A stretch of 64,000 bases of DNA from Eonycteris spelaea (lineage: Eukaryota > Chordata > Mammalia > Chiroptera > Pteropodidae): NCBI GenBank assembly GCA_003508835.1, contig PUFA01000012.1, forward strand, positions 19,324,001 through 19,388,000, written 5' to 3'. The notes beneath the pieces are model-generated. The model searched no databases. It was not told the DNA's origin and worked only from the letters and a program-made list of their open reading frames with translations. Each line of letters opens with the position of its first letter. Position 1 is the first letter of the stretch. This document shows positions 49,268 through 61,199 of this stretch, piece by piece. Made by a program: the position numbers and the translations under genes.

Positions 49268-49475
49268 CCTCTAGTAAAGTAAAGAGAACACACGTTTTGA
49301 AATCAACCAGATTGCAACTTTACTATTTACTAGTGTGTGACCTGCGATGTTTTATTAATTCAGACCAGCCTCAGTCTCTTTATCTGGTTAGTAAAGTCTA
49401 CATTGCAGGCTAGTTGTAAGGATTAGAAAGAATACATGTAAAATGACTAATACATAGCTGGCATCAACACATACA
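49268..49475 (+). repeat. MIR fragment
   Basis: ttactagtgtgtgacctgcg, cagtctctttatctggttag and acatgtaaaatgactaatac follow MIR. Confidence 0.8.
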
Positions 49476-50025
49476 GAGAGCTACTTTATTTTGTCATCAC
49501 TTAAATGTTCATATTGCCTGGCGTGTTCTCATAAAATTCTAGCACTTCAGAGCAATATAAAATTGAGTATCTTAGGTATAGGTGAAATTGTTATTTTCAG
49601 CTTCATCCTCCTGGCTCAATACACAAAAGGTGAAGGCTCACTACTGCCCCAAGCAGGAAGGAGACTTATTCTGTGGAACAATTCCACGAGCTCTCTAGCC
49701 AAGAAGAATTTGCTGAAAAAGTTCACAGCCCACTACTTTGGGAGTGGGTAAACCCACCCATGGACCCATATTTCCCCTTCTGTGCTGCTAGCGAGGATGC
49801 TAGGCCATATGACTACTAAGTCCTACATATACCTGGGTAGATGGGGAGTGGGGAGAAAAGATGGAAAATAATGCAAGAATGCAAGAGTGATTGATTTTTA
49901 GCCACATTCAATTTAAAAGTAGCCTAGGCATCCCTGAGATGGTCTACACACTGCACATTCAAGGAAGGGAAAAAATTTGGTCAAGGTCATGTGACCATCT
50001 GAGCTTCCAGCCCTCTGTCTCTAAG
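49476..50025. other. Intron sequence, nothing recognised
   Basis: No supported feature. Confidence 0.4.
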
Positions 50026-50027
50026 AT

Positions 50028-50235
50028 GGGGTGAGTTCTTCTACTGGACTCCACAGTCTTTGAGGACACAACCCATGTCTTTTTCATGCTACTCAATAAA
50101 TGCTGGCAGTAATTTCAATGTCCATGCCACCTTTTCATGAGGCTGTTATGAGAAACAAATAAAATAATGTAAGTAGAGGGGTTTCCTAAATACAAAATAC
50201 TATGGATATATTATTATAAGTAATGTTAATCTTGC
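50028..50235 (+). repeat. L2/MIR-like 3' remnant
   Basis: ctttgaggacacaacccatg, actcaataaatgctggcagt and gaggctgttatgagaaacaa suggest overlapping L2 and MIR tails. Weakly bounded. Confidence 0.45.
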
Positions 50236-50249
50236 ATTAGAGTCCACTG

Positions 50250-50872
50250 ATAATTGATGTGTTAGATATAACCACACTAATTATGACTAACAATTATTAT
50301 TATTACCAACAATCCACCAAACCCCTGATTCACAATAGCATGTCTTTGTATGGAATTGATCCAAGGCTAATTTGTCGTCAGAATTACCTAGAGCTTCCTA
50401 TGGAGGAGCTTAATAACCATGTATTAAAATTAAGTGGAAATAAGGAATTAAAGGTGTTTGGAGCAACATGCTAGTAGTGTGGCAAATAATTAGGCTTTTT
50501 CCAATGAGAACAAGTACGCCTGCCATTTATATGACCTCAGCCAAGGGCCACTGCATCACAAGCTTAGCTCTGACTCATGGAGAACATTCAGCATGCCCAG
50601 GGAATGGAGCCTCTGCTCCAGGAAACCAAATAAGACTTAAGTTCACAAGGGCTCCTGCCTTTTGAATCCCTTTTCATTTATCCCGCTTAGACATGTTTAC
50701 TCCCAGGAGTCAGCGAACATATTAGTATCCACCAAGGCTGGAGGAAATCATTTCCACTCCTCACTGGAAGATGAAATGTTTTCCAAATTAATCATTATAC
50801 TGAACGGCACCATAGAGTGTTGCCATTTTATGGCCAGGAGTGAGCACAAGAGAGATTTATAAAGATTGGTAT
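50250..50872. promoter_or_regulatory. Candidate conserved non-coding element
   Basis: This repeat-free 620 bp holds several homeodomain-type ATTA/TAAT cores (ctaattatgac, caaataattagg, ccaaattaatcatta), an octamer-like atttcc/catttc pattern and few CpGs. It also has three consecutive short open frames without protein character. It lies about 4.3 kb 3' of the CPNE4 exon in gene orientation. Conservation cannot be seen from one sequence, so this is a guess from texture. Confidence 0.25.
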
Positions 50873-51504
50873 ACTTCTAATACAGGGAAATTAAATGGTA
50901 GGTCTGCAACTCTCAGTTTGGAGCATGTTCCTCAGCTACAAGTTTTCTCTTTTTTCCCTTCCTAACAGTCATGGCCATTAATAGGTACTGAAAGTTTCCC
51001 AGTAAAAGCAGCATCCCATCTCTACATTCTGGGAAGAAATGAAAGCAACCTCTTTGTCTTCTCAGTCCTCAGACACATATCCCAAAGCCTGCTGGTCTAC
51101 CAAGAGCAACAATCTGCCACACATTTCAGAGCAACTGAGTTCCAATATTTTAAAGCCATACAATTTCTCCTCATTGACTCTTAATACTGTTAACAGTACA
51201 GAAGGTCATATTGTATGTCTTTTTGAGTCTAAAAATCAGGCTAATATTTTTATGATTCATTTTAGAAGTCAAATGTCCTCTTCCACTGCTAACAGGCTAT
51301 ATAGCCAATTAAAGAGCAGTCGCCCTCCATATGGGAGGCCGTCTTAAGGTAGTTCTAACCGTTCCAGTAGTAACCGGAGCTGTAAACCGGGACAAACCTT
51401 TTCCCTGCCGGAATTTTGTTACAAAAATTGCAGGCCAGCAATCATGAGTAATAAAAAGAACATGTCAATCTCCAGACACAGCTGCCCACAAAATGCTTAA
51501 GCTG
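50873..51504. other. Non-repetitive intron sequence
   Basis: 51280-51420 is locally richer in CpG and GC (for example agtcgccctccatatggga and accgttccagtagtaaccgg) than its surroundings. No gene or repeat was recognised. Confidence 0.4.
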
Positions 51505-51586
51505 TAAAATTAATGGCCCATGGAAACATTTTTACACACTCCCTATAAAATTAATAGCCTCGGTAACATTTCTATAAACTCCCTTT
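51505..51586. repeat. 41-bp imperfect tandem repeat
   Basis: taaaattaatggcccatgg and taaaattaatagcctcgg start two units, each ending in aaactccc/cacactccc, with period 41. Confidence 0.75.
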
Positions 51587-51615
51587 CCTCCCCAATCCGG
51601 CCTAATTCTCTAGCA

Positions 51616-51872
51616 CAGGGGTCCCCAACACCTGGGCCTTGCACTGGTACCGGTCCGTGGCCTGTTTGGAACTGGGCCGCACAGCAGGAGGTGAGCGGAG
51701 GGCTAGCCAGAGAAGCTTCATCTGTATTTGCAGCCGCTCCCCAGTGCTAGCATCACCACCTCAGCTCCACTTCAGATCATTAGCATCACCATCTCAGCTC
51801 CTCCTAGATCCTCAGGCTTTAGATTCTCATAAGAGCACTGGTCCTGGTGCCAGAAAAGTTTAAGGACTGCTG
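51616..51872 (+). mobile_element. Non-autonomous hAT-type DNA transposon, copy 1
   Basis: It starts CAGGGGTCCCCAAC, holds ggtaccggtccgtggcctgt, gccgcacagcaggaggtgag and tagattctcataagagcact, and ends in a partly inverted terminus (aaggactgctg). Eight-bp duplications with one mismatch (ctctagca 51608-51615, ctctaaca 51873-51880) fit hAT insertion. The family also occurs at 59256-59476. Confidence 0.88.
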
Positions 51873-51880
51873 CTCTAACA

Positions 51881-53488
51881 CATCAAAGATACTCCAGAAC
51901 TGTGTTAGCTATTTACACTTACTCCGACATGAATTCAAATTAAATAATTAAAAATGCCAGTTTCCCAGTTACAGAATCCAGCTTTCAAGCGCTCACTAGC
52001 AACATGCATCTAGTTACTACCTTCCTGGACAGAGCATTTCCATCATTGCAGGGAGTTCTATTGGAGAATGCTGACTTAGATAGTGTCTCTTTTGCCAAAC
52101 TTTAAAATTCTTCATGAAAGATAAGCTCGCCTTGCTTTTCTCTCTCACTCGGACAATTCCCAACAATCTCTTCATTATTCAAATCAGTTTGGCTCTCAAT
52201 CTGTAACCTTTTCCCTTACGTAGTCAGTTATCAGATTCCCCATAACTAAGACAACTAAAGAACTGACACAGCCAGCATGAATTCTCCTCTGTAAGGCTTT
52301 CTCTCAATTCTGTAATTCTGCACATAGAAATCTTTCTGTAAATCCAGATGTTTTCTAGGGGGTAGATACAGGAAAACTCACATATCAATAAATCTTGTCC
52401 CAGCGCACTGTCCATGTTCGCTAGCCTTCACAAAACATAAACATGATTTAAATAGGCTGTCACGTGCTTCTAACTTGAAACACAGGACCACTTGCATTAA
52501 ATAAATAAGCACTGCTTGATAATAGGGTGAATGATTCTCCAAGTTACTGTGAGTTGTCAGGAGGTTTATGTGCTGGTCATTTACCTCTTTCTCTTATATG
52601 CATTCTGTACCTCTCTACCTTTTACTGCACACCTGACTTCCATCAAGGCTTGGTCAATGGAAGGCACTGACGGAAGAGTAGAGAGCAACAGGAAGGGAGA
52701 TGCTAGGGTATCCTCATCTCCCTGTTAGGCAGTGTTTCCAGTATGACCTGCATTTCCTCTCTCTTTCTGCTCTCACCAGTTAGGCCCTCCTTCCAATGGA
52801 ACTAGCTTCTGCTAGGTGGCCCAGCTATTTGGTTCTGGTATTACTACCCCGGCACACAAAAGTGTGCTGGTAAATGTTTAACAACTGCTTCTGGAGGAGG
52901 GGGAGAGACAAGAAGAAGCCCTAATTTGAAATGTTTGCCAATGTCTCTGGTGTAAATACTCACATTCAGGCTTGCAAAATTCCTGAATATTTAACAATCA
53001 GCTCTCACCAGCCTACGCAAACTGGCTTCAGCACACTACTACTCACCCTAAGCAACATAGTTGTCAATTTCTGGGTTCCCTCACAGTCCCCTTAGTTTCT
53101 CAGCATTTCCAACTTCTTCATTACTAGTTACTTGAATTAAATCCTTTCTATTAGCCACCCGGCACGTGTTCTATTGTCCTGGCTGTATCCTGAACGTATA
53201 TTGTTAACAGTGCCAAATTTATCAGACGAGAGCTTCTCAAAGTGCAGGAATAAAAACCATCCATCCCCCTAACCATGCTGGAAGTTCAGGTGACATTTTT
53301 TTTTCAAGAGGAATACTTTCTAGATGAAGGAAGGAGTGAATGAATTTACACTGTGGCACAAATTTCTTATCTCACTGTACTGGGAATAAAAAGTTCACGG
53401 ACTGGTAGCTGTGCACAGACCACATTTTGAGTAACACTGTAATAGAGGACTCTGCAAAAACACTTTGTCAATATGTATCAAAAGCCCC
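51881..53488. other. Intron sequence; weak DNA-transposon trace
   Basis: 53225-53445 ends like a MER5/hAT element (cagaccacattttgagtaac) but its body cannot be aligned by eye. The rest is unrecognised. Confidence 0.4.
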
Positions 53489-53489
53489 A

Positions 53490-53840
53490 CCAGAGTCCTA
53501 TCCTTTGTTCCACCTTCTCCACTTTAACAGATTTCCTCCTAAGAACTTATCCTAAAAGAAGGGGAAAGCCTCATGCACGAAGATGTTCAATGCAGCATTA
53601 TTTAAAACAGAGTATTTTTGGAAGTAACTTCAAAGTAAAAAAAAAAAGAAAAAATGATGAAATAACTCCATTTGATAGGATATTATGCAGTTTTAAAAAT
53701 TATAATTCTGACTATTACAGCAGCGTGGGAAAACAACTACTACTAGGTAATAAAACAGAAAAGGAAAGTTTTACATACATGATAAGAATCATATAATATA
53801 AATGCCAGAAGGAAAAGACTAAAAAGAAATACATACAATT
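53490..53840 (+). mobile_element. Old L1 3' end fragment
   Basis: ttcaatgcagcattatttaa, gataggatattatgcagttt, tgatgaaataactcc-like sequence and an A-rich tail are typical of old L1 3' ends. A 107-codon frame across it is not a gene. Confidence 0.75.
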
Positions 53841-54672
53841 GTCAAGTGTCATAACTGAATTATATAAAGAGGATTTTAAGAGATGATTTTTTCCTCTAAT
53901 TTTCAACGAGTGACCTTTTTATAACATAGGTAGGTATTCATTCCACTTAGCATTCTGAAATAATTTTTAAAAAACAATGAAATCCACTAACATAGTCAAA
54001 GAGAAAAAAAGACATTAGACATTAAAGATACCTGTGAATGCTGTTTTATGTTTACAGTATAAGCCTGAAGTTCAATTGAGATCCATCATTCATTCCCTCA
54101 TGTATGGTGCCTCCTCACCTTAATACATCTGCTCATAAGGCCCTGTTAAACCTCTCTTTCAGAGGAGTGGCTTTCATCACATATACACGAAGAAGCAAAT
54201 GTGCTGCCTATACAGTATTTTGAGCTTTCTTTCTACAGTGGAATGAAAGACTTCAACCCCTAGTAATGCACCTTCCAACTATTTGCACAAAGGTGGGAGA
54301 AATATTGAAGCCTTACAGAGGCTTTGTCCTCAGGGATCCAAAGCAGGTAATTGTTTACTCTTTTTCTAATCAGCATGGCTTCAAACTCCTTATCCAAATT
54401 CCACCAACTATCTGGTTCCCTTAGAGAATATAATAACTGCTTATTCTGCTGCAACCCCAGTTCCCCCCGACGTCCCATTCACCTCAGACAAGATCTTCAG
54501 AAACATAACTTGCTAGAGGTGAGAAAAGAAAAAGAAAACTTAAAAACCAGTCCTCATCCAATTTGTTTCAACTTCTAAATAAACACAACACAAATGCAGA
54601 ATTCAAACTGCAATATTGCCACACAAGCCACCAAAGACTACACAGGTGCCCACAGTAAGTAAAAAACAGTAA
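53841..54672. other. Intron sequence, nothing recognised
   Basis: Opposed frames at 54260-54578 have no family resemblance. Confidence 0.4.
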
Positions 54673-54674
54673 GG

Positions 54675-54832
54675 AAGAGTTTAGGCTCTGGGTGCAAATA
54701 TTAGATCTGCCAATGTTCTCATAGGATTGTTGTAAGGACTAAATTAGTTATTTTAGATAAAGCGGTTAGAACAGTGCCTGACACTTATAAATGCCCAATA
54801 AAGTTTAGCTAATATTAAGTTCTCCCTCCAAG
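54675..54832 (+). repeat. MIR fragment
   Basis: taggattgttgtaaggacta, gcggttagaacagtgcctga and tgcccaataaagtttagcta make the MIR 3' half. Confidence 0.85.
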
Positions 54833-55057
54833 AAATAAATGTTGTGTAATGTGTTCTCTATAAGGTAGTCCTCCCTGCCCTTCCCCAGGGGCCACTGTGT
54901 CCACACTGAGCACACAAACTAAGGGTAAAGGTTAAAATAGCCCTCCAACAGCCACATCAAAGCATCATGCTACAAGCCGAATTGTGATATTCATTCCCAG
55001 AATTTTCCATCTCATAAAAATAAGCCACCCAAAGATGGGAAATGCCAAAACGTTTCA

Positions 55058-55369
<312 letters not shown>

Positions 55370-55448
55370 TCAGGAAATTGTTCAACACACCATTTCAAAT
55401 ATTGAATGTATTTATTATCTCACTTTCCACTCCAGTGGCATAGTTCCA

Positions 55449-55470
55449 GTGGAATAAATAAATAAATAAA
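55449..55470. repeat. (AATA)n short microsatellite
   Basis: Five AATA units about 160 bp upstream of the CPNE4 exon in gene orientation. Confidence 0.8.
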
Positions 55471-56423
55471 TGCCTCCTACCAAAAAAGATAATCTCAACA
55501 GGTGTTGGTATACTTGGCTAAGAACACTATTTTCCAATATGATTTGCATACATTTGCATAGTAAAATTTTTAGTCTGTGAAATAAAATTAATGAATTAGT
55601 GCAATAGACTGCAAAGTGTAACCCAGTTTTTTATTAAGTGCATGGACTGTACAAAATTTTACAGGTTTTTTGGTTAATCAATTTAATCACATTCCAAGTT
55701 TTTAGAACTTCCTAAAAATCCAGCTCACCTTTTCTGTCTATGTGATGTCTATCTGAAAAAATAGTCTGAATTTCCCTCTCCTAATGCTGGCCCAATGTCT
55801 TACGATGATTTCAGCAAACCAGCTCCAAAAAAGAGGTCCATAATCTGACTTTCTGCCCCAAGTGCCTAAGACCCTTCTCCCTTTCCCTTCCCCACTTCTA
55901 CCTGCAACATCAAGATTCGGGATCCAAAGGAGAAAACCAAGTAGGACACTGTGTGGGAGGAACAGTTCAAAGCCTCTGATTCTGGACTCATGGGACTAGC
56001 AGCCACAAATAAGCACTGCAGGCCCCCTCCCCATCTCCACGTGATAACCTTTTAAATACACTTCGCATCAGGAAGTCCAGGGCTACAGGGATCCTCCAGA
56101 GGTTACTAATACTCTCTACTTTCTCTGAGGAAGACTGGACCTATAAGGATATTGGAAGATTCTCTTAGAAGCAAAATTCAATATCCTTCCCATGGAATTC
56201 TGTTTCTTTATAAATTCCTTAGGAAAAACAGCAATAACTTCATCAACCTCACATGGCTTTGGTTCCCTATAATGGAATCCCCTCATCTATAAAATGAGGA
56301 TAATTCTTCCTTTTTCCTTCACTTCCTCCAAAATTATCCTGTGTTTCCTCTTGATAACAGGCACCATACCAGGTTCCAGTATACCTCACCACCTCGTTCA
56401 CAGCGTGATGGCTGTGCCTCAGT
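55471..56423. other. CPNE4 upstream intron, unique part
   Basis: A short MIR-like core (tcatctataaaatgaggata) near 56283 is the only recognisable trace. Confidence 0.45.
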
Positions 56424-56470
56424 ATCTCTCTCTCTCTCTCTCTGTCTGTCTCTCTCTGTCTGTCTGTCTG

Positions 56471-56507
<37 letters not shown>
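56424..56507. repeat. Compound (TC)n/(TGTC)n microsatellite
   Basis: TC runs at both ends with two TGTC blocks between. On the transcribed strand it reads GA and GACA. Confidence 0.95.
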
Positions 56508-56509
<2 letters not shown>

Positions 56510-56658
56510 AGCTGGACCCTCCAAACTTAGCTGCTAGCTCCATGCCAAAGCCAAGCTTTTTCCACTTTGACAATGCCCCTCCTTCATGGCAGATGTCACT
56601 GGAATTTTCTCTCCTAATGCTCTATTGCAAGGCTCTCTACTTTGCTTTCCACTCTTGC
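56508..56658. other. Unique spacer between two microsatellites
   Basis: No feature recognised. Confidence 0.4.
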
Positions 56659-56659
56659 C

Positions 56660-56790
56660 TCCTTTTTTTCTTTCTTTCTTCCTTCCTTTCTTCCTTCGTT
56701 CCTTCCTTCCTTCCTTCCTTCCTTCCTTCCCTTCCTTCCTTCCTTCCTTCCTCTCTCCCTCCCTCCCTCCCTTTCCCTCTCTCTTTCTCA
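56660..56790. repeat. (TTCC)n tract grading into (CTCC)n and TC
   Basis: About 130 bp of pure pyrimidine, chiefly TTCC units with one TTCG, then CCCT units. On the transcribed strand it reads as GGAA repeats. Long frames across it (for example 56341-56820) are low-complexity artefacts. Confidence 0.95.
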
Positions 56791-56895
56791 TTCCAATCCT
56801 CTAGAGCCCTATTTATCTAATTATTGTGAACATACGTTCTTTCCTATATATGCTAAAGGGAATTGCACTGAATGCCAAAAAGTTATGTCCTAGAA

Positions 56896-57117
56896 CAGGA
56901 GTGGACAAACTACAACCTGTGTGCCAAATCTGGCTCATCACCTGTTTTGGCAAATAAAGTTTTATTGGAACACAGAGATGCTCATCCATTTCGTTAATGT
57001 GTGTGGTTACTTTCACTCCAAATGTGGGGTTGAGTAGTTGCAACAGAGACTGCATGGGTTGTGTAGCCTAAAATATTTACTATCTTGCCCTCTTCAGAAA
57101 AGGTTTTCCAAACTCTG
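56896..57117 (+). mobile_element. Non-autonomous hAT-Charlie-type DNA transposon
   Basis: Terminus CAGGAGTGGACAAACTA, internal aataaagttttattggaaca, gagtagttgcaacagagact and cctaaaatatttactatctt, and the inverted end ttttccaaactctg are diagnostic of this widespread mammalian hAT family. Possible decayed 8-bp duplications (tcctagaa and ctctaaaa). Confidence 0.9.
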
Positions 57118-57303
57118 CTCTAAAATATCAAGGAAGGGAAAGTTGCAGTTGGGGAGGAGTTGTAATTCCATTTTGTATGTTCATATGTCTAATATATGTT
57201 GTGAGATTAGCTTAAGGATAAGAGTTACTGTATTTTCAACCATACTGAACATTATTCAGGACTTTGGGACATCTGTTTTTTATATATGACAAAATTCAAC
57301 TTC
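57118..57303. other. Intron sequence, nothing recognised
   Basis: Short unique spacer. Confidence 0.4.
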
Positions 57304-57412
57304 AGAGAGGACTGGCTCTTTGTCCATGTTACACAATTATTCTAATGGCAAAGCTAGAGTTGGAATGCCAGTTTTCCGTCTTTTAGCCCAATGTTATTTT
57401 TACCATATGTAA
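57304..57412 (-). repeat. MIR remnant (antisense)
   Basis: tggcaaagctagagttggaa and cttttagcccaatgtta suggest the middle of an antisense MIR. Confidence 0.5.
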
Positions 57413-57900
57413 AACCTTGAGCTGGATAATTATTTGAATCTACCAAAGAAGTGACACAACACTATCCTTGATTTATTTTGGCCTCCATACAGAATCATAT
57501 TTTCCTTCTATTTTTAAATAAATTTTACTCATATACAGAAAAAACACATATCATAAATGCACAGCTTTATAAATTATTACTTCCATATTTTATAGGTTGT
57601 GAGCAGACTGATTATTAGAGCAACATAGAGCACATATATACGAAATGTAATTCAGGAAAAAAGTGAACGAGAGGGAATAGACTAGTGGGAAGATGGAGAT
57701 TTGCTGGGCATGTGTTGTGAACTCTTTATCAACTTTTGGATAAGGAGTTCAATCAATGTCTTCCTGAAGTCTGCTTTTCCCAACACATTAACTGGTCCCT
57801 TGGAACCCACACTGTAGTTTCGAGTGGCCTCTTCTGTCTCTGGGAGGCATTGCTATCTCTTCCGACTGCCCCATTGTTATAGACTCAACTCATGTCCATC
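57413..57900. other. Intron sequence, possible old L1 trace
   Basis: aaataaattttactcatata near 57518 is faintly L1-like. Nothing firm. Confidence 0.35.
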
Positions 57901-57932
57901 TCCTCTCTCTCTCTCTTATTCTCTCTCTTTTT
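57901..57932. repeat. (TC)n short tract
   Basis: Interrupted TC units. Confidence 0.8.
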
Positions 57933-57935
57933 ACC

Positions 57936-58440
57936 TAAAAGATTTTATTTTTTAGAGCAGTTTTAGGTTCATAGCAAAATTTAGAGAAAGGTTCAGAGAC
58001 ATCCCATGTGGCCCCTTCTCCCTCCCATGCACGGCCTCCCCCATTATCAACATTCCCCACCAGAGTGGTACATTTGTTACAACTGATGAACCTACACTGA
58101 CACACCATTATCACCCAAAGTCTATAGCTTACGTTAGGATTCACTCTTGGTGTTGTACATTCCATGGGTTTAGAAAAATTTATAATGACACACAGCCACC
58201 ACGATAGTGTCATACAGAATAGTTTCATTACCCTCTGTGCTCTGCCTATCCAAACCTCCCCTGATCTTGGCAATCACTAATCTTTTTACCGTTCCCACAG
58301 TTTTTTTTTCTATAATGTCATATAGTTGGGATCATACAGTATGTAGCCTTTACAGATTGGTTCCTTTGAGCCATTCTCTTTCTAGTCCCACTGACTCCTT
58401 TCTATAGAACACAAGCTTTTCATATAGAATGGGACATCTC
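57936..58440 (-). mobile_element. L1 3' UTR fragment (old L1M type)
   Basis: agcagttttaggttcatagc, ccccattatcaacattcccc, cactcttggtgttgtacatt and ttgggatcatacagtatgta reproduce the antisense L1M 3' UTR for about 500 bp. Confidence 0.92.
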
Positions 58441-58451
58441 TAATGCCTAGT

Positions 58452-58640
58452 CTTAATTGTAAGGTGTAATGGATGAGATTGTCAAGGAGGAGACACATAG
58501 TTCCTTCCAGATTCAAATCCTGGTTCCTCCACTCACTAAACATGTAACCGTGAGCAGGTTACTGACTCTCTCTCATAGTAATACCTGCCTTGAAGAGTTG
58601 TTGTGAAGCATAGGTGAAATATATATATTTCATCTATGCT

Positions 58641-58674
<34 letters not shown>

Positions 58675-58740
58675 GCAATTAACATAATGTCAGGTATATA
58701 GTAGCGCTCCATAAGTGGAGTTATTATTATTGTAATTTGA
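58452..58740 (+). repeat. MIR split by an AT microsatellite
   Basis: ttcaaatcctggttcctcca, ttactgactctctctcatag and gtcaggtatatagtagcgct are MIR, with a TA-rich expansion in between. Confidence 0.85.
58618..58676. repeat. (TA)n microsatellite inside a MIR
   Basis: TA runs at both ends around tttcatctatgctta and a single TACA interruption. Confidence 0.9.
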
Positions 58741-59255
58741 CTGCTTTCAAGATTAAATTATTCATTCTCCTACTGCCAACTGGCACTCTCTTTGATTTCC
58801 TGCTGTTACTGTAAGACCAAAGTTCTACTAGCCCCCTTCAATGTATTCTGTCTTTGCAGCCCACACAATCTAAGCATACCACCCCCTACTTCAGGGCACA
58901 TAGCTACTCCTCAAATCAGTAGTTTGTCTGAGTATTCATACACGTTAGCAATGACTCTGACACATTCAGAAGACATATAGTAAAACAAAGCTGACAATCT
59001 AATCACAAATGCCAAAAATTTCCCAAAAGAATTTAAAAGCATTAGGAAGGCTTCTTGAAATATGGGTTTACATACAAGTCATTATTGATATATTCTATAT
59101 TATGAATGTACATAGTACCAAGTTATTTGTTAGTTGACAATAAATTTAAATAGTTTATAAATAAATAAACAAATGGACTGGGGGCATATATTCAAAGACT
59201 TTTTTTTACCAATAGGTATTATGATCCAGAAATTTTATGGATTATTCCTTTAGGT
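58741..59255. other. Intron sequence, nothing recognised
   Basis: No supported feature. Confidence 0.4.
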
Positions 59256-59476
59256 CAGGGGCCCCAATCCCTAGGATGTGCACTGGTACCAGTCTGACCT
59301 GTTAGGATCCGGACCACACAGCAGGAGGTGAGTGCTGGGCCAACAAGCGAAGCTTCATCTGTATTTGCAGCTCGTCCTCAGCACTAGATTCACTGCATCA
59401 GCTACATCTCAGTTCAACAGGCATTAGATTATCATGGGAGCAGTGATCCCTGGTGTCAAAATGTTAGGGACCACTG
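59256..59476 (+). mobile_element. Non-autonomous hAT-type DNA transposon, copy 2
   Basis: Same family and orientation as 51616-51872: CAGGGGCCCCAATCCC start, shared cacagcaggaggtgagtg, aagcttcatctgtatttgca and tagattatcatgggagc, end ttagggaccactg. Target duplications are not evident. Confidence 0.85.
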
Positions 59477-59730
59477 TAGGCAATGGGACACACTTGGAAG
59501 ACCCAGAGCTGGGAAAATAAACATGATCAAATAATTATTTGATAAAAATCAACCTGGTACCAATATGATAGTTGGACTGGAGAAGAGAAAACAGTCTGTG
59601 ATTGTCTAAGGCTGTTATGCTGGTCATAATCTATTCCTCATTTCCTATTGATTTTTCTCACTTCTTCTTTTCAGAAATCTAAGAGGCTGACCTCTACTGA
59701 CTGCCAGTTCATTGGTAGCTAGTTTCTTGT
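59477..59730. other. Intron sequence, nothing recognised
   Basis: Short unique spacer. Confidence 0.4.
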
Positions 59731-60085
59731 TGCTATGGTCTGAATGTTTGTGTTCTCTCAAAATTCCTTTGTTGAAATCCTAACCCTTGAATGTGGTAGT
59801 ATTAGGAGATGGAGCCTTTGGGAGGTGGTTAGGTCATGAGGGTGGAGCCCTCATGAATGGGATTACAGCTCTATGAAAGAGATCCCACAGAGTTCCCCAG
59901 GCCTTCTGCCATGCGAGGACACAACAACTAGAAGTCTGCAACCCAGAGGAGGCTCCCTCACCTGACCATGCTGGCAATCTGATCTCGGACTTCCAGCCTC
60001 CAGAACTATGAGCAATAAATTTCTATCGTCTAAAAGGTACTCAGACTGTGGTATTATGTTACAGCAGCTTGAATGGTTTAAGACA
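59731..60085 (+). mobile_element. Solo LTR of the MaLR (MLT1) class
   Basis: Starts TGCTATGGTCTGAATG, contains aggtcatgagggtggagccc and cagcctccagaactatgagc, ends gtttaagaca. Near-matching 5-bp flanks (cttgt and cctgt) fit a decayed duplication. Same class and orientation as 26776-27150. Confidence 0.92.
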
Positions 60086-61198
60086 CCTGTTGGCTTTGAC
60101 TAAAGGATGCAGGACCCAAGGAAGGAAGGAGAGGGAGACATTCTTCCCCATTCTGACCCTTATCCTTAGCAGTGGCCAGGTCCCTATCTGATCCGGGTCC
60201 TGTCAGGCATCTCTAGCTCTAAGGCTCCAACTCTCGCTGTGCTTTGGGAATACCATTTCACCCTTTTGCTCCTTCAGGCTTATATGTAATAGTTTCCTAC
60301 AAGTTTTAAGTTGAGCATTCCAGAAGAAAAGTCTGAAATAGGGATTCTGATGCATCTGATTAATTGAACAGAGTATAGAAAGGAAGTAGAGGAAGTAAGG
60401 CATTGGTCTCAGTAGAAGTCTAGCTTCAGCGTGGTTCCAAGGGGGTTCTGGAACATGAACTGTACGTGGGTTGGTCCCACCTTAAGGAAAGGGGTCTGAT
60501 AGCCACATGTCAATCAGTCATGCTAAGGTTGAGGAGACAGAACCTCTTAGATTTGGTCCCCCTCACCACCATTGGCTAAGAGCAATCAGCCAGGCTCCAG
60601 AAAGGGGCAGCTGTGAGCCATTACAGCTAACACTCTTTATTGGGGGATGAGTGCACTACCTTGATAAAGGGGAACTGGTGTCAACAGAGTCTATTTCACC
60701 AAAGCAGTTAATCTCCGACACATCTACAAACTCCTTTAGGTCAGGGACTACTTCTTATACTTATTGCATCCCTAACAGTGTTCAACTTTATTATATTCAT
60801 AGACTGATGATGAAACCAACATAAATCCTCACTTCTGGGGTGGTGGACTATGGTACAGGAAGGAAACGTGGGGATATTGAAGATAAAACTCCCATTTTTT
60901 CACAATTAAACCTAGGTCCTGGCTTACCTCCTTGCCCAGGCAAAGTGAAATCTCTGACCAGATATATTAAAGCTCATGCATTCTTCTGTCTGCCCAGACG
61001 TAAGAGCAGTGCTAACCTTAACTTTGGAGGTAGTGCACAGGCCAGTGAAGTCAAATTGTATGGCCTTGGTCAGGCAGAAGCTCACTGCTGAAAGGTGTTC
61101 ACAAAATATGGCTCTGTCAACGAGTGATGAGCTACCTTCAGCCCCAGATAAGTGGAGTAAACAAGTAATTTCACACTCTGTTAGAGAACAGGATTAAA
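60086..61198. other. Intron sequence, nothing recognised
   Basis: 60430-60680 has a repeat-like feel (gtgggttggtcccaccttaa) that I could not assign. Overlapping frames of 83 and 73 codons at 60840-61197 lack family resemblance. Confidence 0.4.
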
Positions 61199-61199
61199 A

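Noticed and set aside
53473..53796. 107-codon plus frame
   Set aside because: It crosses an old L1 3' end with A-rich runs; no protein-family resemblance.
56341..56820. 159-codon plus frame and several overlapping frames rich in S/L/P or R/K/E
   Set aside because: They run through the TC and TTCC microsatellites, which lack stops in several frames; low-complexity artefacts.
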